NCBI GenBank assembly: GCA_036787955.1
Contig: DAIQOI010000003.1
Span: forward strand, 1 to 64,000
Source of the DNA: UBA2336 sp036787955
GTDB lineage: Bacteria > Bacteroidota > Bacteroidia > Cytophagales > Cyclobacteriaceae
Length of the DNA stretch: 64,000 nucleotides
Reading direction: 5' to 3'
Under the pieces are notes generated by a model. The model worked only from the letters and a program-made list of their open reading frames with translations, did no database searches and was not told where the DNA came from. Shown piece after piece: positions 27,280-35,448 of the stretch (position 1 is its first letter; each line of letters starts with the position of its first letter). The position numbers and the translations under genes were made by a program.

Positions 27280-28920
27280 ATGAACGCGGTATTCAGGTTT
27301 TTCATGCTGCTTTTCGGGACGCTGCTGGCAGCCTGTAGCAGTTTTCAGGAGAAGAAAGTTTATAAAACACATGATGAGCTCGTGGACTTCTTTTTTCGTT
27401 GGCGCGAATTTCAGAAGCCACCAATAGTGAATGGTATTCCCGATTATTCCAAAGCCGCCATGCAACGCCAGCATCATGAATTAAAGAAATGGCAACAGGA
27501 GTTGCATGCTTTTGATACAACAGGATGGCCCGTGCCCCATCAGGTTGATTGGTATTTAATCTATGCCGAGATGAACGGGCTGGATTTTGATCACCGTGTG
27601 CTGAGGCCCTGGGAGCGCGATCCGGCCTTTTATGTATGGTTTTTCTCTTACCCTTCGGATGTACCTGCCAGAGAAGGTCCGCATGTATTTGGCGCGGTTG
27701 AGATGCCCGCCTTTCAACAGCCCTTATCAGATAGTTCAGCGCAATACATTACGCAGCAATTGCTCAAGGCAGACGAACTTTTCCAGCGCGCAAGAGTAAA
27801 TCTTACCGGCAATGCCCGCGACCTGTGGGTTACAGGCATCCGCAGCGTGCAGGAAGGCGCAGAAGATCTGGAAGGCTTTGCAACCACTGTTCGGCAGGCT
27901 TATCCTTCGCTTTCCGATGCAGCGCTTCAGGCTGCCAGGGCTACGCGTGAATTTGCAGCATGGCTGAAACAGCAGGCACCATCCAAAAACGGCCTTTCGG
28001 GTGTGGGCAAGGAAAACTATACCTGGTATTTGCGGCATGTGCATCTTCTGCCTTATTCATGGGAAGATGAACACCGCCTGCTGGATCGTGAACTTTATCG
28101 CGCACACAGTACCTTGCGGTTGCTGGAGCACCAAAACCGCAAACTGCCGCAACTGGAAAAGGTAAAAACCGAAGAAGCCCACCGGAAATTGATCACGGAG
28201 GGTATTGACGAATACATCCGCTTTCTGGATGAACAGGAAGTGTTAACCATTCAACCCTGGATGAAAGAGGCGCTCATGGAGCAAATCGGTACGTTTATTC
28301 CGGGGGATGAATTACTTAACTTCTTTTACGAAGTGGAGTACCGTGATCCCATGCCTATGCGTGCCCATCATTATCACTGGATAGACAAAGCACATGAAAG
28401 GTTGTATCCACATGCCAGCCCCATCCGTAGGACACCTTTATTATACAATATTTTCGACAGCCGGGCTGAAGGTTTGGCCACAGCTATGGAAGAACTGGTT
28501 TTGCATGCTGGTCTGCTGGAAAACCGGCCGCGTGCAAAAGAGTTGGTTTATATTATGCTGATTCAGCGGGCAGCACGGGGCCTGGGTGGATTGTACCAGC
28601 ATAGCCTCGACATGACTTTTGATGAAGCCACACAATTTGCCGGCAGGTGGGTGCCGCGCGGATTGCTGCCACCCGATGGCGCCACCATTCAGCATGAAGA
28701 GCAGTTTTATTTGCAGCAACCGGCTTACGGCAGTTCCTATGTTATGGGTAAACTGATGTTGGACCAGCTCGTTGCCGAATATGCCCGGCAGCGTAACGAC
28801 CGGTTTGTGCTGCGAGAGTTTATGGACGACTTTACCTCGCGTGGAATAATACCCATGTCGCTGTTGTACTGGGAGATGACTGGCGATAAATCGCTGATAA
28901 CTCAGGCTACGGGTAAATAA
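27280..28920 (+). CDS. DUF885-like lipoprotein
   Basis: 546 residues from the ATG at 27280; an open frame extends upstream into the permease gene, but the lipoprotein signal fits only this start. Residues 1-19 are a lipoprotein signal with lipobox LLAAC (Cys19). The mostly alpha-helical body resembles DUF885, a family of putative zinc peptidases, especially YIRFLDEQ and the EGLATAMEELVLHAGLL segment that matches the family's EGW-type helix. I do not see the usual HExxPGHH zinc motif; the nearest His-rich stretch is AHHYHWIDKAHE. It may be an inactive or divergent member. Follows the permease gene by 23 bases. Confidence 0.6.
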   Translation: MNAVFRFFMLLFGTLLAACSSFQEKKVYKTHDELVDFFFRWREFQKPPIVNGIPDYSKAAMQRQHHELKKWQQELHAFDTTGWPVPHQVDWYLIYAEMNGLDFDHRVLRPWERDPAFYVWFFSYPSDVPAREGPHVFGAVEMPAFQQPLSDSSAQYITQQLLKADELFQRARVNLTGNARDLWVTGIRSVQEGAEDLEGFATTVRQAYPSLSDAALQAARATREFAAWLKQQAPSKNGLSGVGKENYTWYLRHVHLLPYSWEDEHRLLDRELYRAHSTLRLLEHQNRKLPQLEKVKTEEAHRKLITEGIDEYIRFLDEQEVLTIQPWMKEALMEQIGTFIPGDELLNFFYEVEYRDPMPMRAHHYHWIDKAHERLYPHASPIRRTPLLYNIFDSRAEGLATAMEELVLHAGLLENRPRAKELVYIMLIQRAARGLGGLYQHSLDMTFDEATQFAGRWVPRGLLPPDGATIQHEEQFYLQQPAYGSSYVMGKLMLDQLVAEYARQRNDRFVLREFMDDFTSRGIIPMSLLYWEMTGDKSLITQATGK

Positions 28921-28921
28921 T

Positions 28922-29290
28922 TCATTTTTTAAAAATGAAGTAAACTGCCAGTATCAGAAAGAGGAATCCGATAAGATGGTTTATGCGAAAGGTTTCGTTT
29001 TTAAATACCAGCAGGGAAAAAATAACGAATACGGTTAAGGTAATTACTTCCTGCAATATCTTTAGCTGAACCAATGAGAAGGGACCCCCATATGCCCGGA
29101 AGCCGATGCGGTTGGCCGGTACCTGAAGCAGGTATTCAAAAAAGGCGATACCCCAGCTGATCAGAATGATGGTAAACAGCGGAAGGCTTTCGCTCCACTT
29201 CATTTCCTTAAACTTCAGGTGACCATACCAGGCCAGGGTCATGAAGGTGTTGGAGAGGATGAGTAAAACGATGGTTAATGCTCCTTTCAT
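28922..29290 (-). CDS. DUF486 / DMT-like small membrane protein
   Basis: 122 residues from the ATG at 29290, with four membrane segments (about 5-22, 36-54, 75-97, 100-120). The pattern around SNTFMTLAWYGHLKF and SWGIAFFEYLLQVPANRIG is typical of DUF486, small proteins related to drug/metabolite exporters. Function is unknown. It converges on the DUF885-like lipoprotein gene with one base between stops and lies 15 bases downstream of a small gene on the same strand. Confidence 0.8.
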   Translation of the reverse strand: MKGALTIVLLILSNTFMTLAWYGHLKFKEMKWSESLPLFTIILISWGIAFFEYLLQVPANRIGFRAYGGPFSLVQLKILQEVITLTVFVIFSLLVFKNETFRINHLIGFLFLILAVYFIFKK

Positions 29291-29305
29291 ATTGCTTAGC
29301 AACAA

Positions 29306-29563
29306 CTACTGTTTTCTGAGTTTCCGTTCCCACGCACAGGCTTCCTTAAGCCGTCTAAGCTCTCCGCTTTTTATTAGTAATACCAGGCGCTCGTTCATCG
29401 GCCCTTGCGAAGTTAAATGGAATTGCCCGCATTCCCCGCACAGGTAGTAGGCTACCGGACCTTTACCCCTCTCGAAGGCGAAATGAATATGGGCTTCGAT
29501 CAGTGCTTCTTCAGCAAGCGCTGCCGAAGCATATAACCGTTTTCCGCTGGTGCACTTGTGCAT
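29306..29563 (-). CDS. small conserved zinc-ribbon-like hypothetical protein
   Basis: 85 residues from the ATG at 29563. The frame is open further upstream but only with a TTG start. The pattern KRLYASAALAEEALIEAHIH, then YLCGECGQFHLTS and GPMNERL, has a CxxC pair followed by a His and looks like half of a zinc ribbon. Similar short proteins occur in Bacteroidota; I know no function. Likely co-transcribed with the DUF486 gene 15 bases downstream. Confidence 0.55.
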   Translation of the reverse strand: MHKCTSGKRLYASAALAEEALIEAHIHFAFERGKGPVAYYLCGECGQFHLTSQGPMNERLVLLIKSGELRRLKEACAWERKLRKQ

Positions 29564-29696
29564 GGTTCGAAACAGGGCTCCAAAATAGTTATGGCGATCT
29601 GAAGAACCAAAGCGTATTGCCGCCAATAAACCATTGCCAATAAACTTTATCTGACAGCTAAAATAAGTTGAACAAACTCAACGGTTAAAAAAGGTA

Positions 29697-29942
29697 ATGA
29701 TCGCAATGCTCATCGGGATGGTGGGCATTGTAAGCCAGGTGAACGCCCAGGTACGACCAAGTGTAGATCAGCGCGAAGCGGTAGTAATTACCAACCAGGC
29801 CCGTTTGCGCCAAGCCGATGTAAACAAGCAACGGGTTGAGCAGGCACAGTTAAACCACCAACGCATTGAGCAGGCACGCGTCAAGAAAGCCTGTGTGAAG
29901 CAAGTACTGGTTAAACATGCCTGCATTAAAGCTGCCCGTTAA
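29697..29942 (+). CDS. small secreted protein of five tandem decapeptide repeats
   Basis: 81 residues. An export signal (about 1-18, ending QVNAQ) precedes a short linker and then five consecutive ten-residue units: NQARLRQADV (33-42), NKQRVEQAQL, NHQRIEQARV, KKACVKQVLV and KHACIKAAR. Positions 1, 4, 5 and 7 of the unit are the most constant (N/K, R/C, V/I/L, Q), so each unit spans about three helical turns. The last two units replace Arg with Cys and are strongly basic. I do not recognise the family. Expression is plausible because a terminator lies 143 bases downstream, but no good promoter is seen and the frame could be fortuitous. Confidence 0.45.
   Translation: MIAMLIGMVGIVSQVNAQVRPSVDQREAVVITNQARLRQADVNKQRVEQAQLNHQRIEQARVKKACVKQVLVKHACIKAAR
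29793..29939 (+). repeat. 30-base coding tandem repeat, five units
   Basis: Five in-frame 30-base units underlie the decapeptides of the small secreted protein. Units 2 and 3 are closest in DNA (both contain GAGCAGGCAC after a CAACG core); units 4 and 5 share GCCTG followed by a K-rich stretch. Divergence among units suggests an old expansion. Confidence 0.55.
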
Positions 29943-30084
29943 GATGCCGCTGATGAACAGGTGGGCAAACAGCACCCCGGGCGCAGGTATTTTCATATAC
30001 TGAAAAGAAAGCGGGTGGCCGGGCAGTTTAATTTAGAAAATCTTCCACCGGGAAATCAATAATTCCGAACGGATCTATTTTTGG

Positions 30085-30111
30085 GCGGACGTAAACCGTC
30101 CGCTTTTTTTT
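30085..30111 (+). terminator. rho-independent terminator
   Basis: Stem GCGGACG (30085-30091) with CGTCCGC (30097-30103), five-base loop TAAAC, followed by eight T. Oriented for + strand transcripts from the decapeptide-repeat gene; its T-run touches the stop of the convergent propeller-protein gene. Confidence 0.85.
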
Positions 30112-31774
30112 ACCGAAGGTTTATTGCAAAACTTGTAGGTAGTGGGCAAATTTTTGTTTTTGTACCTGTATTGAAATCGTAGATATAGATGGATTTACTT
30201 TTTTCTTCAAAATATAAAAGTTTGTTTCCTTTTGGACTTAAGGCAGGAAAGGCAACGTTCGTAATTATTTTTTTTGATTTTTTTGTTCTCACATCCATTA
30301 TAAGAAGAGCGGAATTAGCTACATAAATGATTTCATTCTCAGACCGTCCGAAAAATGCAGTGCTGTTAGGATTGAAACTCTTCAACAACTCCAGTTCAGA
30401 TCCTGTTTCCAGATTATAGATAAATAATTTAGTCTTGCCGAAACGATCTGTTTTCTTAATCAGTATTTCTTTGTGGTTGGGCGAAATGGATTGAAAATGC
30501 GCATTAATAAATGGTAGCATTTGTTTGTCTCCTGTTCGGATATTGACCAATGTCAAATAATGAATATCGTCAGCTATGTTACTTTCCCAAACAAGCAGAT
30601 TATTTTCATCAACCCAGATAATTGGCTGAATAAAGAGGTTGGATTTTATGGGCGTAGAATTAAGTATATTCCTTTGGATATCCCATAACAGTAACTCACT
30701 TCCATTTTTTGCTGGCACACCTATGGCTGCCATTGATTGGCCCGGAAGCAGGGCAGGGCTGAATGGTGTGAAGCATTTTATGTAATTGAGATTATGGAAC
30801 TTGCTGTTGTAAAGTGCAAGAAGCGGATGATGCCACCCGGAAAATTGAACAATAAAGTCGCTGCAATCAGAAGAATAACATATAATTCCACCTCCGTTTT
30901 TCAGAAGATAACTACTGGTTAATTGCCCGTTCAGTGAAACTTGCTGAAAAATCGTGGGAAGAGTAATGCCAAAAAACGTTTTTTTATTTTCTGAAATTAA
31001 ATCAGCAACCCGATGAATGAGTATATTTTGTTCGTCAGATGACCAGCCAAGTATAAAATAATACGGGTTTGTTAAATAGAGACCAGTCAGATTAGAGGGA
31101 CTTTTAACGGAATTTCCGATGGGTACTGAAAATAAAATCTGACCATGGTCAGTGATTTTTCCGGGCTTTAAGGCCGACACCTCTTTGCAGGTGTCAACAC
31201 AATAAAAAAACGGGATAGTAAACTTTGTTGCGCTCTCCTGATTCTCTTTAATAGCCGGCAGCCAACGATTTGGGGCGCCTTTAAAAGCATCAAGCAAAAT
31301 TGAACTGATTTTTCTATCGTACTCACCATTTACTTCCGGTTTTTTTGCCAAACCATCCTCATCCACCTCAAAGCTTAAAAAGATAATTTTATTGGATATA
31401 TTGTTGTAAAGCGGATTATTTCGAAATAAATAATTGAGTTCGGTGGATGCCTCTCTTAAATAATAGCGGTATAGCTCGAAATAGCTTCCAATAAAACGGG
31501 CCGGTCGTCTTACAGGATGTGTCTTCCAACCATTTGGTGTGCTGATGCAGCTTTGTTGAGGAGATTTTCCTTTTAAGTAGATAAGTGACCTGGTATCATA
31601 GTTAATGGTCAGGCCTAAGGAATCCGGCTCATCAAAATAATTCCATAACCCGATGGGGTTACCTGCTGCATCGTAGCGCCCGATTTCAAACGGACTAAGG
31701 TTGTAATAGACCGGCTGACCTGAAATGGGGCCAGCTACTATGCATAACAATACCAGCAGGCAGGTTTTGTGCAT
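30110..31774 (-). CDS. secreted protein with TonB-C-like segment and WD40/TolB-like propeller
   Basis: 554 residues. Signal peptide about 1-19 (cut near ISGQ). Residues 28-70 have the GxWxYF pattern seen in MORN/antitoxin-like repeats (GNPIGLWNYFDEPDS). Residues about 135-190 (FLSFEVDEDGLAKKPEV ... RWLPAIKEN ... FTIPFFYCVD) resemble the C-terminal domain of TonB. The rest is a repetitive beta-propeller with closing phrases such as LSPKGNKLLYFEEKS. The gene is visibly richer in A+T than its neighbours, which may mean transfer or relaxed selection. Function unknown. Two bases separate its start from the end of the upstream ettA gene. Confidence 0.65.
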   Translation of the reverse strand: MHKTCLLVLLCIVAGPISGQPVYYNLSPFEIGRYDAAGNPIGLWNYFDEPDSLGLTINYDTRSLIYLKGKSPQQSCISTPNGWKTHPVRRPARFIGSYFELYRYYLREASTELNYLFRNNPLYNNISNKIIFLSFEVDEDGLAKKPEVNGEYDRKISSILLDAFKGAPNRWLPAIKENQESATKFTIPFFYCVDTCKEVSALKPGKITDHGQILFSVPIGNSVKSPSNLTGLYLTNPYYFILGWSSDEQNILIHRVADLISENKKTFFGITLPTIFQQVSLNGQLTSSYLLKNGGGIICYSSDCSDFIVQFSGWHHPLLALYNSKFHNLNYIKCFTPFSPALLPGQSMAAIGVPAKNGSELLLWDIQRNILNSTPIKSNLFIQPIIWVDENNLLVWESNIADDIHYLTLVNIRTGDKQMLPFINAHFQSISPNHKEILIKKTDRFGKTKLFIYNLETGSELELLKSFNPNSTAFFGRSENEIIYVANSALLIMDVRTKKSKKIITNVAFPALSPKGNKLLYFEEKSKSIYIYDFNTGTKTKICPLPTSFAINLR

Positions 31775-31776
31775 GT

Positions 31777-33459
31777 TTAATTCACCAGTTTCTTATATTT
31801 TATGCGGTGCGGCTGGTCATCGCCAAGCCGCTTTTTCTTGTTCTCTTCGTATTCGCTGAACGTTCCCTCAAACCAATATACTTGTGAGTTGCCTTCAAAT
31901 GCAAGTATGTGTGTGCACACCCGGTCCAAAAACCACCGGTCGTGCGAAATAATCACAGCACAGCCGGCAAAGTTTTCCAGTGCTTCTTCCAGGGCACGCA
32001 GGGTGTTTACGTCTAAGTCGTTGGTGGGTTCGTCCAGCAGCAGCAGGTTCCCGCCTTGCTTCAGGGCTATGGCCAGGTGCACGCGGTTGCGCATGCCCCC
32101 CGACAGTTCGCGTATTTTGCGCTGCTGGTCGGTGCCGCTGAAATTGAACTTGCCTACATAGGCCCGCGAGTTTATCTCCCTTCCGCCCAGCATTATCACA
32201 TCATGTCCGCCGGTAATGGCCTGCCACACGGTGTCGTCCGGCTTCAGGTCATCGTGCTCCTGATCAACGTAGGCAATCTTCACCGTTTCGCCTACCTCAA
32301 AAGTGCCTGAGTCGGGCTTTTCTTTTCCGATGATCATCTTGAAGAGTGTGGTTTTACCGGCACCATTGGGGCCGATGACTCCTACAATGCCGGCCGGAGG
32401 AAGGGAGAAGGTAAGGTTTTCCATGAGCAACTTGTCGCCAAAGGCTTTGGAAACATTTTTTGCTTCGATCACCTTATTGCCCAGGCGCGGACCGGGCGGT
32501 ATGTAGAGCTCCAGTTTTTCTTCGCGCTCCTTTACTTCCTGGTTCAGCAGCTTTTCATAAGCCGACAAACGTGCTTTAGCTTTGGCGTGGCGTCCTTTCG
32601 GGCTCATGCGCACCCATTCCAACTCACGCTCCAGGGTTTTCTGTCGCTTGGATTCGGTTTTCTCTTCCTGAGCCAGTCGCTTTTGTTTTTGTTCCAGCCA
32701 GGATGAATAGTTTCCTTTCCACGGAATTCCTTCACCCCGGTCGAGCTCAAGTATCCATCCGGCCACATTGTCCAGGAAGTAACGGTCGTGTGTAACAGCA
32801 ATGACTGTTCCCTTATATTGTTGCAGGTGTTGCTCCAGCCACAATACCGATTCTGCATCCAGGTGGTTGGTGGGCTCGTCCAGCAGCAGCACATCGGGTT
32901 GCTGCAACAGCAGGCGGCAAAGCGCCACCCTTCTTTTCTCCCCACCCGAAAGATGTTCGATTTTTGCATCGGGAGGGGGGCAACGCAACGCGTCCATGGC
33001 CCGTTCCAGCTTGTGATCCAGTTCCCAGGCACCAAGTGCATCGAGTTTTTCCTGTATTTCACCCTGCCGGGCAATGAGCTTCTCCATGGCCTCCGGGTCT
33101 TCCATAATGGCCGGGTCGGCAAATTTTTCATTGACGGCCTCAAATTCTTTGAGCAGTGCCACGGTTTCCTGAACGCCCTCTTCCACCACTTCGCGCACGG
33201 TCTTCGATTTATCGAGTTGAGGTTCCTGTTCCAGCAGGCCAACTGAGTAGGATAGATCGGACACTACTTCTCCGAGGTAGTCCTTGTCCACACCGGCAAT
33301 AATGCGCAGCAGGGTAGATTTGCCCGAGCCGTTCAGCCCCAGCACACCGATTTTGGCACCATAAAAAAAGGAAAGATAAATGTCCTTGAGTACCTGTTTG
33401 TTAGGCGGGTAGATTTTGCTTACGCCCGCCATGGAAAAAATAATTTTTTCGTCGGCCAT
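31777..33459 (-). CDS. ettA: energy-dependent translational throttle protein EttA (ABC-F)
   Basis: 560 residues, the EttA length. Two ATPase cassettes in one soluble chain, no membrane segment: Walker A GLNGSGKST and GPNGAGKTT, signatures LSGGEKRRVALC and LSGGMRNRVHLA, Walker B LLLDEPTNHLD and LLLDEPTNDLD. EttA binds the ribosomal E site and gates entry into elongation according to ADP/ATP ratio. The N-terminal SMAGVSKIYPPNKQVLKDI start and total length separate it from antibiotic-resistance ABC-F proteins. Confidence 0.95.
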   Translation of the reverse strand: MADEKIIFSMAGVSKIYPPNKQVLKDIYLSFFYGAKIGVLGLNGSGKSTLLRIIAGVDKDYLGEVVSDLSYSVGLLEQEPQLDKSKTVREVVEEGVQETVALLKEFEAVNEKFADPAIMEDPEAMEKLIARQGEIQEKLDALGAWELDHKLERAMDALRCPPPDAKIEHLSGGEKRRVALCRLLLQQPDVLLLDEPTNHLDAESVLWLEQHLQQYKGTVIAVTHDRYFLDNVAGWILELDRGEGIPWKGNYSSWLEQKQKRLAQEEKTESKRQKTLERELEWVRMSPKGRHAKAKARLSAYEKLLNQEVKEREEKLELYIPPGPRLGNKVIEAKNVSKAFGDKLLMENLTFSLPPAGIVGVIGPNGAGKTTLFKMIIGKEKPDSGTFEVGETVKIAYVDQEHDDLKPDDTVWQAITGGHDVIMLGGREINSRAYVGKFNFSGTDQQRKIRELSGGMRNRVHLAIALKQGGNLLLLDEPTNDLDVNTLRALEEALENFAGCAVIISHDRWFLDRVCTHILAFEGNSQVYWFEGTFSEYEENKKKRLGDDQPHRIKYKKLVN

Positions 33460-33592
33460 GGGAATTTTTTTAAAGATTGCGCAGTTAATGCGGCTGCAAA
33501 TATGCTGCTTTTTGGCTAACTGTCCGTAAGAAAGGTGGTTACCCGGACCGGTTAGTCAAGATGTAGTAAGGGCACAGTGCCCGGGGGTGGTG

Positions 33593-33622
33593 TTGCCCTG
33601 CATTGGTTTAATTTTATTTTTG
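33593..33622 (+). promoter_or_regulatory. promoter of the DUF2795 gene
   Basis: TTG at 33593-33595 and TATTTTTG (33615-33622), a perfect TAnnTTTG, 19 bases apart. Transcription would begin near 33629. A GGGCA-CAG-TGCCC palindrome lies just upstream at 33571-33583. Confidence 0.6.
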
Positions 33623-33635
33623 CGGAAAATTAAAA

Positions 33636-33643
33636 AAGGAGGT
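33636..33643 (+). promoter_or_regulatory. strong Shine-Dalgarno AAGGAGGT
   Basis: A near-perfect anti-16S complement six bases before the ATG at 33650. Such strong sites are unusual in Bacteroidota, where most genes in this window have none recognisable. Confidence 0.7.
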
Positions 33644-33649
33644 TAGCCT

Positions 33650-33871
33650 ATGTACTGGACACTTGAACTTGCCTCGTACCTGGAAGATGCGCCCTGGCCG
33701 GCAACCAAGGATGAGCTGATTGATTACTCCATCCGGTCGGGAGCACCGCTGGAAGTGGTGGAGAACCTTCAGGAGTTGGAAGATGACGGTCAGCCTTATG
33801 AAAGCATCGAAGAAATCTGGCCGGATTATCCGACCAGGGAGGATTTCTTCTTTAATGAAGATGAGTATTGA
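33650..33871 (+). CDS. DUF2795 domain protein
   Basis: 73 residues, acidic (many D/E, ends FFFNEDEY). The core WPATKDELIDYSIRSGAPLE followed by VVENLQELEDDGQPYESIEEI matches DUF2795, a short helical domain with unknown role, found as stand-alone proteins in Bacteroidota. It is a monocistronic unit with its own TAnnTTTG promoter, a strong Shine-Dalgarno and a hairpin terminator, which suggests high expression. Confidence 0.85.
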   Translation: MYWTLELASYLEDAPWPATKDELIDYSIRSGAPLEVVENLQELEDDGQPYESIEEIWPDYPTREDFFFNEDEY

Positions 33872-33902
33872 CGGATCGATTAGCACAATAAAGTTGACAA
33901 CA

Positions 33903-33932
33903 AAAGCCGGCATGTGCCGGCTTTTTTTTTTA
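33903..33932 (+). terminator. rho-independent terminator after DUF2795 gene
   Basis: Stem AAAGCCGGC (33903-33911) with GCCGGCTTT (33916-33924), four-base loop ATGT, followed by a run of T to 33931. Stable and perfectly paired. Confidence 0.92.
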
Positions 33933-34761
33933 AACATCTCCCCCCTTTTGCTTAGGTATTTGTTTTGTATAAAAATATCTCTTTTGGGAAAAGGTATCTC
34001 AATGTTGTGCGCAGTATTGTATAACCAGGCTGCGAGCGCCACGTTGGGCAACCAATACAGCCATGCAATGACGGGGTATGCCAGTCTCTTCCGATGTTTT
34101 GGCGATAGCACCACAGCTTACAGCAAGGTAGGCGCATATCGGTGTAAAGCCAGAGCACAGCAAGCGCAACTAAGCCAAGTCACTGAACCGCCAAAGGTAC
34201 GATGGAACAAGTATAGGCAGGATAAACCACCTGCAAGAACTCCCGCTACCAAAAACCAAAATGGGTATGACCGAGCCAACGATGTACGTTGGTGTGTTTT
34301 CTGAGGTGCGTAGAAAACCCTGCGCACTGACAGGATCGATTCTTCGACTAATGAGGCGAAATTACGTTGGCATGGTGCGCATAGAATGGCCACGTGCTGC
34401 ATTCTTTCTTCCAAATATTCGTGAAGCGTCGTTGGGTGGGCTGCCCCTTACTAAGCCCGGCTGCTGTTGGAAGAGTTCTGGTTCATGGCCAGTTTTATGG
34501 TTGACGCGGGATAAGGTGGTTCGCATCCCATACGGCAAGGGCTTGCTTGGCACATCCATCACTGCGATCCAATCCGGTGTAAACCCAGAAAAGCGCAAAC
34601 TCGCGCTGCTGGTCGGACGGGATGGCCGGGAGCATCCGATCGAAGTTAATAGCTGTCCGATTTACAACAAGTTTAAAACTTCGAACGTTTGCCTGCCGCA
34701 AGAAGAAGCCCGAATCCAGTAAAATGCTCGAAGATGCGGCAGTATCTCACCATCAGGCTGC

Positions 34762-34795
34762 GCGCTTTGTTAAGCAGTTTTTATGTTAACAACGC
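34762..34795. repeat. inverted repeat at the end of the CPBP fragment
   Basis: TTGTTAA (34767-34773) pairs with TTAACAA (34786-34792), with outer GCG (34762-34764) and CGC (34793-34795) also complementary across a two-base bulge on one side. It includes the stop codon of the CPBP fragment. No T-run follows on the minus strand, so it is not a simple terminator. Confidence 0.4.
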
Positions 34796-34945
34796 TATAA
34801 AAACCATAGGCAAATCCAAGATCACATGCACAATCATCACGAACAATAAATTTCGTTGCCAAACGAATAAACCAGTAAGGATAACTCCTAATGGAATAAC
34901 CACGCCAATAATGTGAGCTAAGACCGATAAGTACAACCGCGCGGA
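34781..34945 (-). pseudogene. C-terminal remnant of a CPBP-family intramembrane protease
   Basis: A 54-codon open frame with no start codon reads VLAHIIGVVIPLGVILTGLF, then VWQRNLLFVMIVHVILDLPM and FIALLT before the stop. The AH near the start, the xWxRNL segment and HxxxD fit the last two helices of CPBP (CAAX-protease/bacteriocin-processing) proteins. The upstream part of the same helix (DKTLLSVIRAVVLIGL) continues in another frame, pointing to a frameshift near 34920. The N-terminal two thirds, with the EE motif, is not found. Likely a decayed accessory gene. Confidence 0.5.
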
Positions 34946-35000
34946 TTACAGACAGGAGGGTCTTATCCACACAGCAAACTTGTAGTTAATGACATGCAGA

Positions 35001-35123
35001 CTAACTATTGAGGAGAAGGTTTTCACATAAATCGCATCCACCGTTTTCTGTTGGCTTGGGGCACTTATGTGCCTGAGTTATTAAATTTTTTATTGCCAAT
35101 ATTCTCCAACTTTTTCCTGGCAT
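35001..35123 (-). CDS. possible 40-residue Cys-containing ORF
   Basis: ATG at 35123 opens 40 codons ending at a TAG. The peptide has a basic first half and HKCPKPTENGGCDLCENLLL in the second half, with three Cys and one His. I do not recognise it and see no promoter or ribosome site. It lies in the gene desert just upstream of the CPBP remnant on the same strand, so it may be noise. Confidence 0.15.
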   Translation of the reverse strand: MPGKSWRILAIKNLITQAHKCPKPTENGGCDLCENLLLNS

Positions 35124-35448
35124 CTATGGGTATTATAAGGTTACGGTAACATGCTATTATCTTCTTGGTTACAACTGCATCAACTGACCCACAGAGACGT
35201 TCCCCGGCATGGTTCTGCAAAAGCGTTGACTGCATGCGGGTCTATCCCTTGCTATTAGTAAATGTTCTGTAACCCTTTGAAAATTTCAAATTAACGCCCT
35301 GGCCCTTGTGGCGGTGCATGTTTTCCCGATCCAACCCTTCAGGATGTCGAGAAGTGTTGTTAGCTGTTCCAGCGAAAGTTTCGCCTTTAAAGGCCATGAT
35401 GACTGTGCGCAAGGAAGATAGCGGGACAGTTGCAAAGGAGCGAATCAT

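Larger units (their letters stand above)
33933..35448. other. 1.5-kb region without a convincing intact gene
   Basis: Open frames of 60-190 codons exist on both strands, but all overlap, have odd composition (many C, H, W, R) and no family resemblance. Three minus-strand frames between 33950 and 34415 follow one another with hydrophobic stretches, as if a membrane protein had suffered frameshifts, but I cannot name it. The only recognisable coding remnant is the CPBP-type fragment at 34781-34945. GC content is similar to the surroundings. Interpreted as decayed accessory DNA or a structured non-coding spacer. Confidence 0.5.

Noticed and set aside
33614..34114. 166-codon minus-strand open frame overlapping the DUF2795 gene
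   Set aside because: Its 3' half is antisense to DUF2795 and to its terminator. The 5' half has hydrophobic residues but no start region or family; treated as part of the gene desert.
34261..34722. 153-codon + strand open frame in the gene desert
   Set aside because: No recognisable motif, no promoter or ribosome site, overlapped by several equally long frames on the other strand.
34740..35240. Integron attC-like site considered in the gene desert
   Set aside because: The TTGTTAA/TTAACAA inverted repeat does not match the attC core pattern (RYYYAAC/GTTRRRY) and no integrase is present.
35242..35448. 68-codon minus-strand frame directly after the DUF2911 gene
   Set aside because: Begins just beyond the DUF2911 stop but shows no family pattern. 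Another frame of the same DNA is open for a similar length, so neither is convincing.
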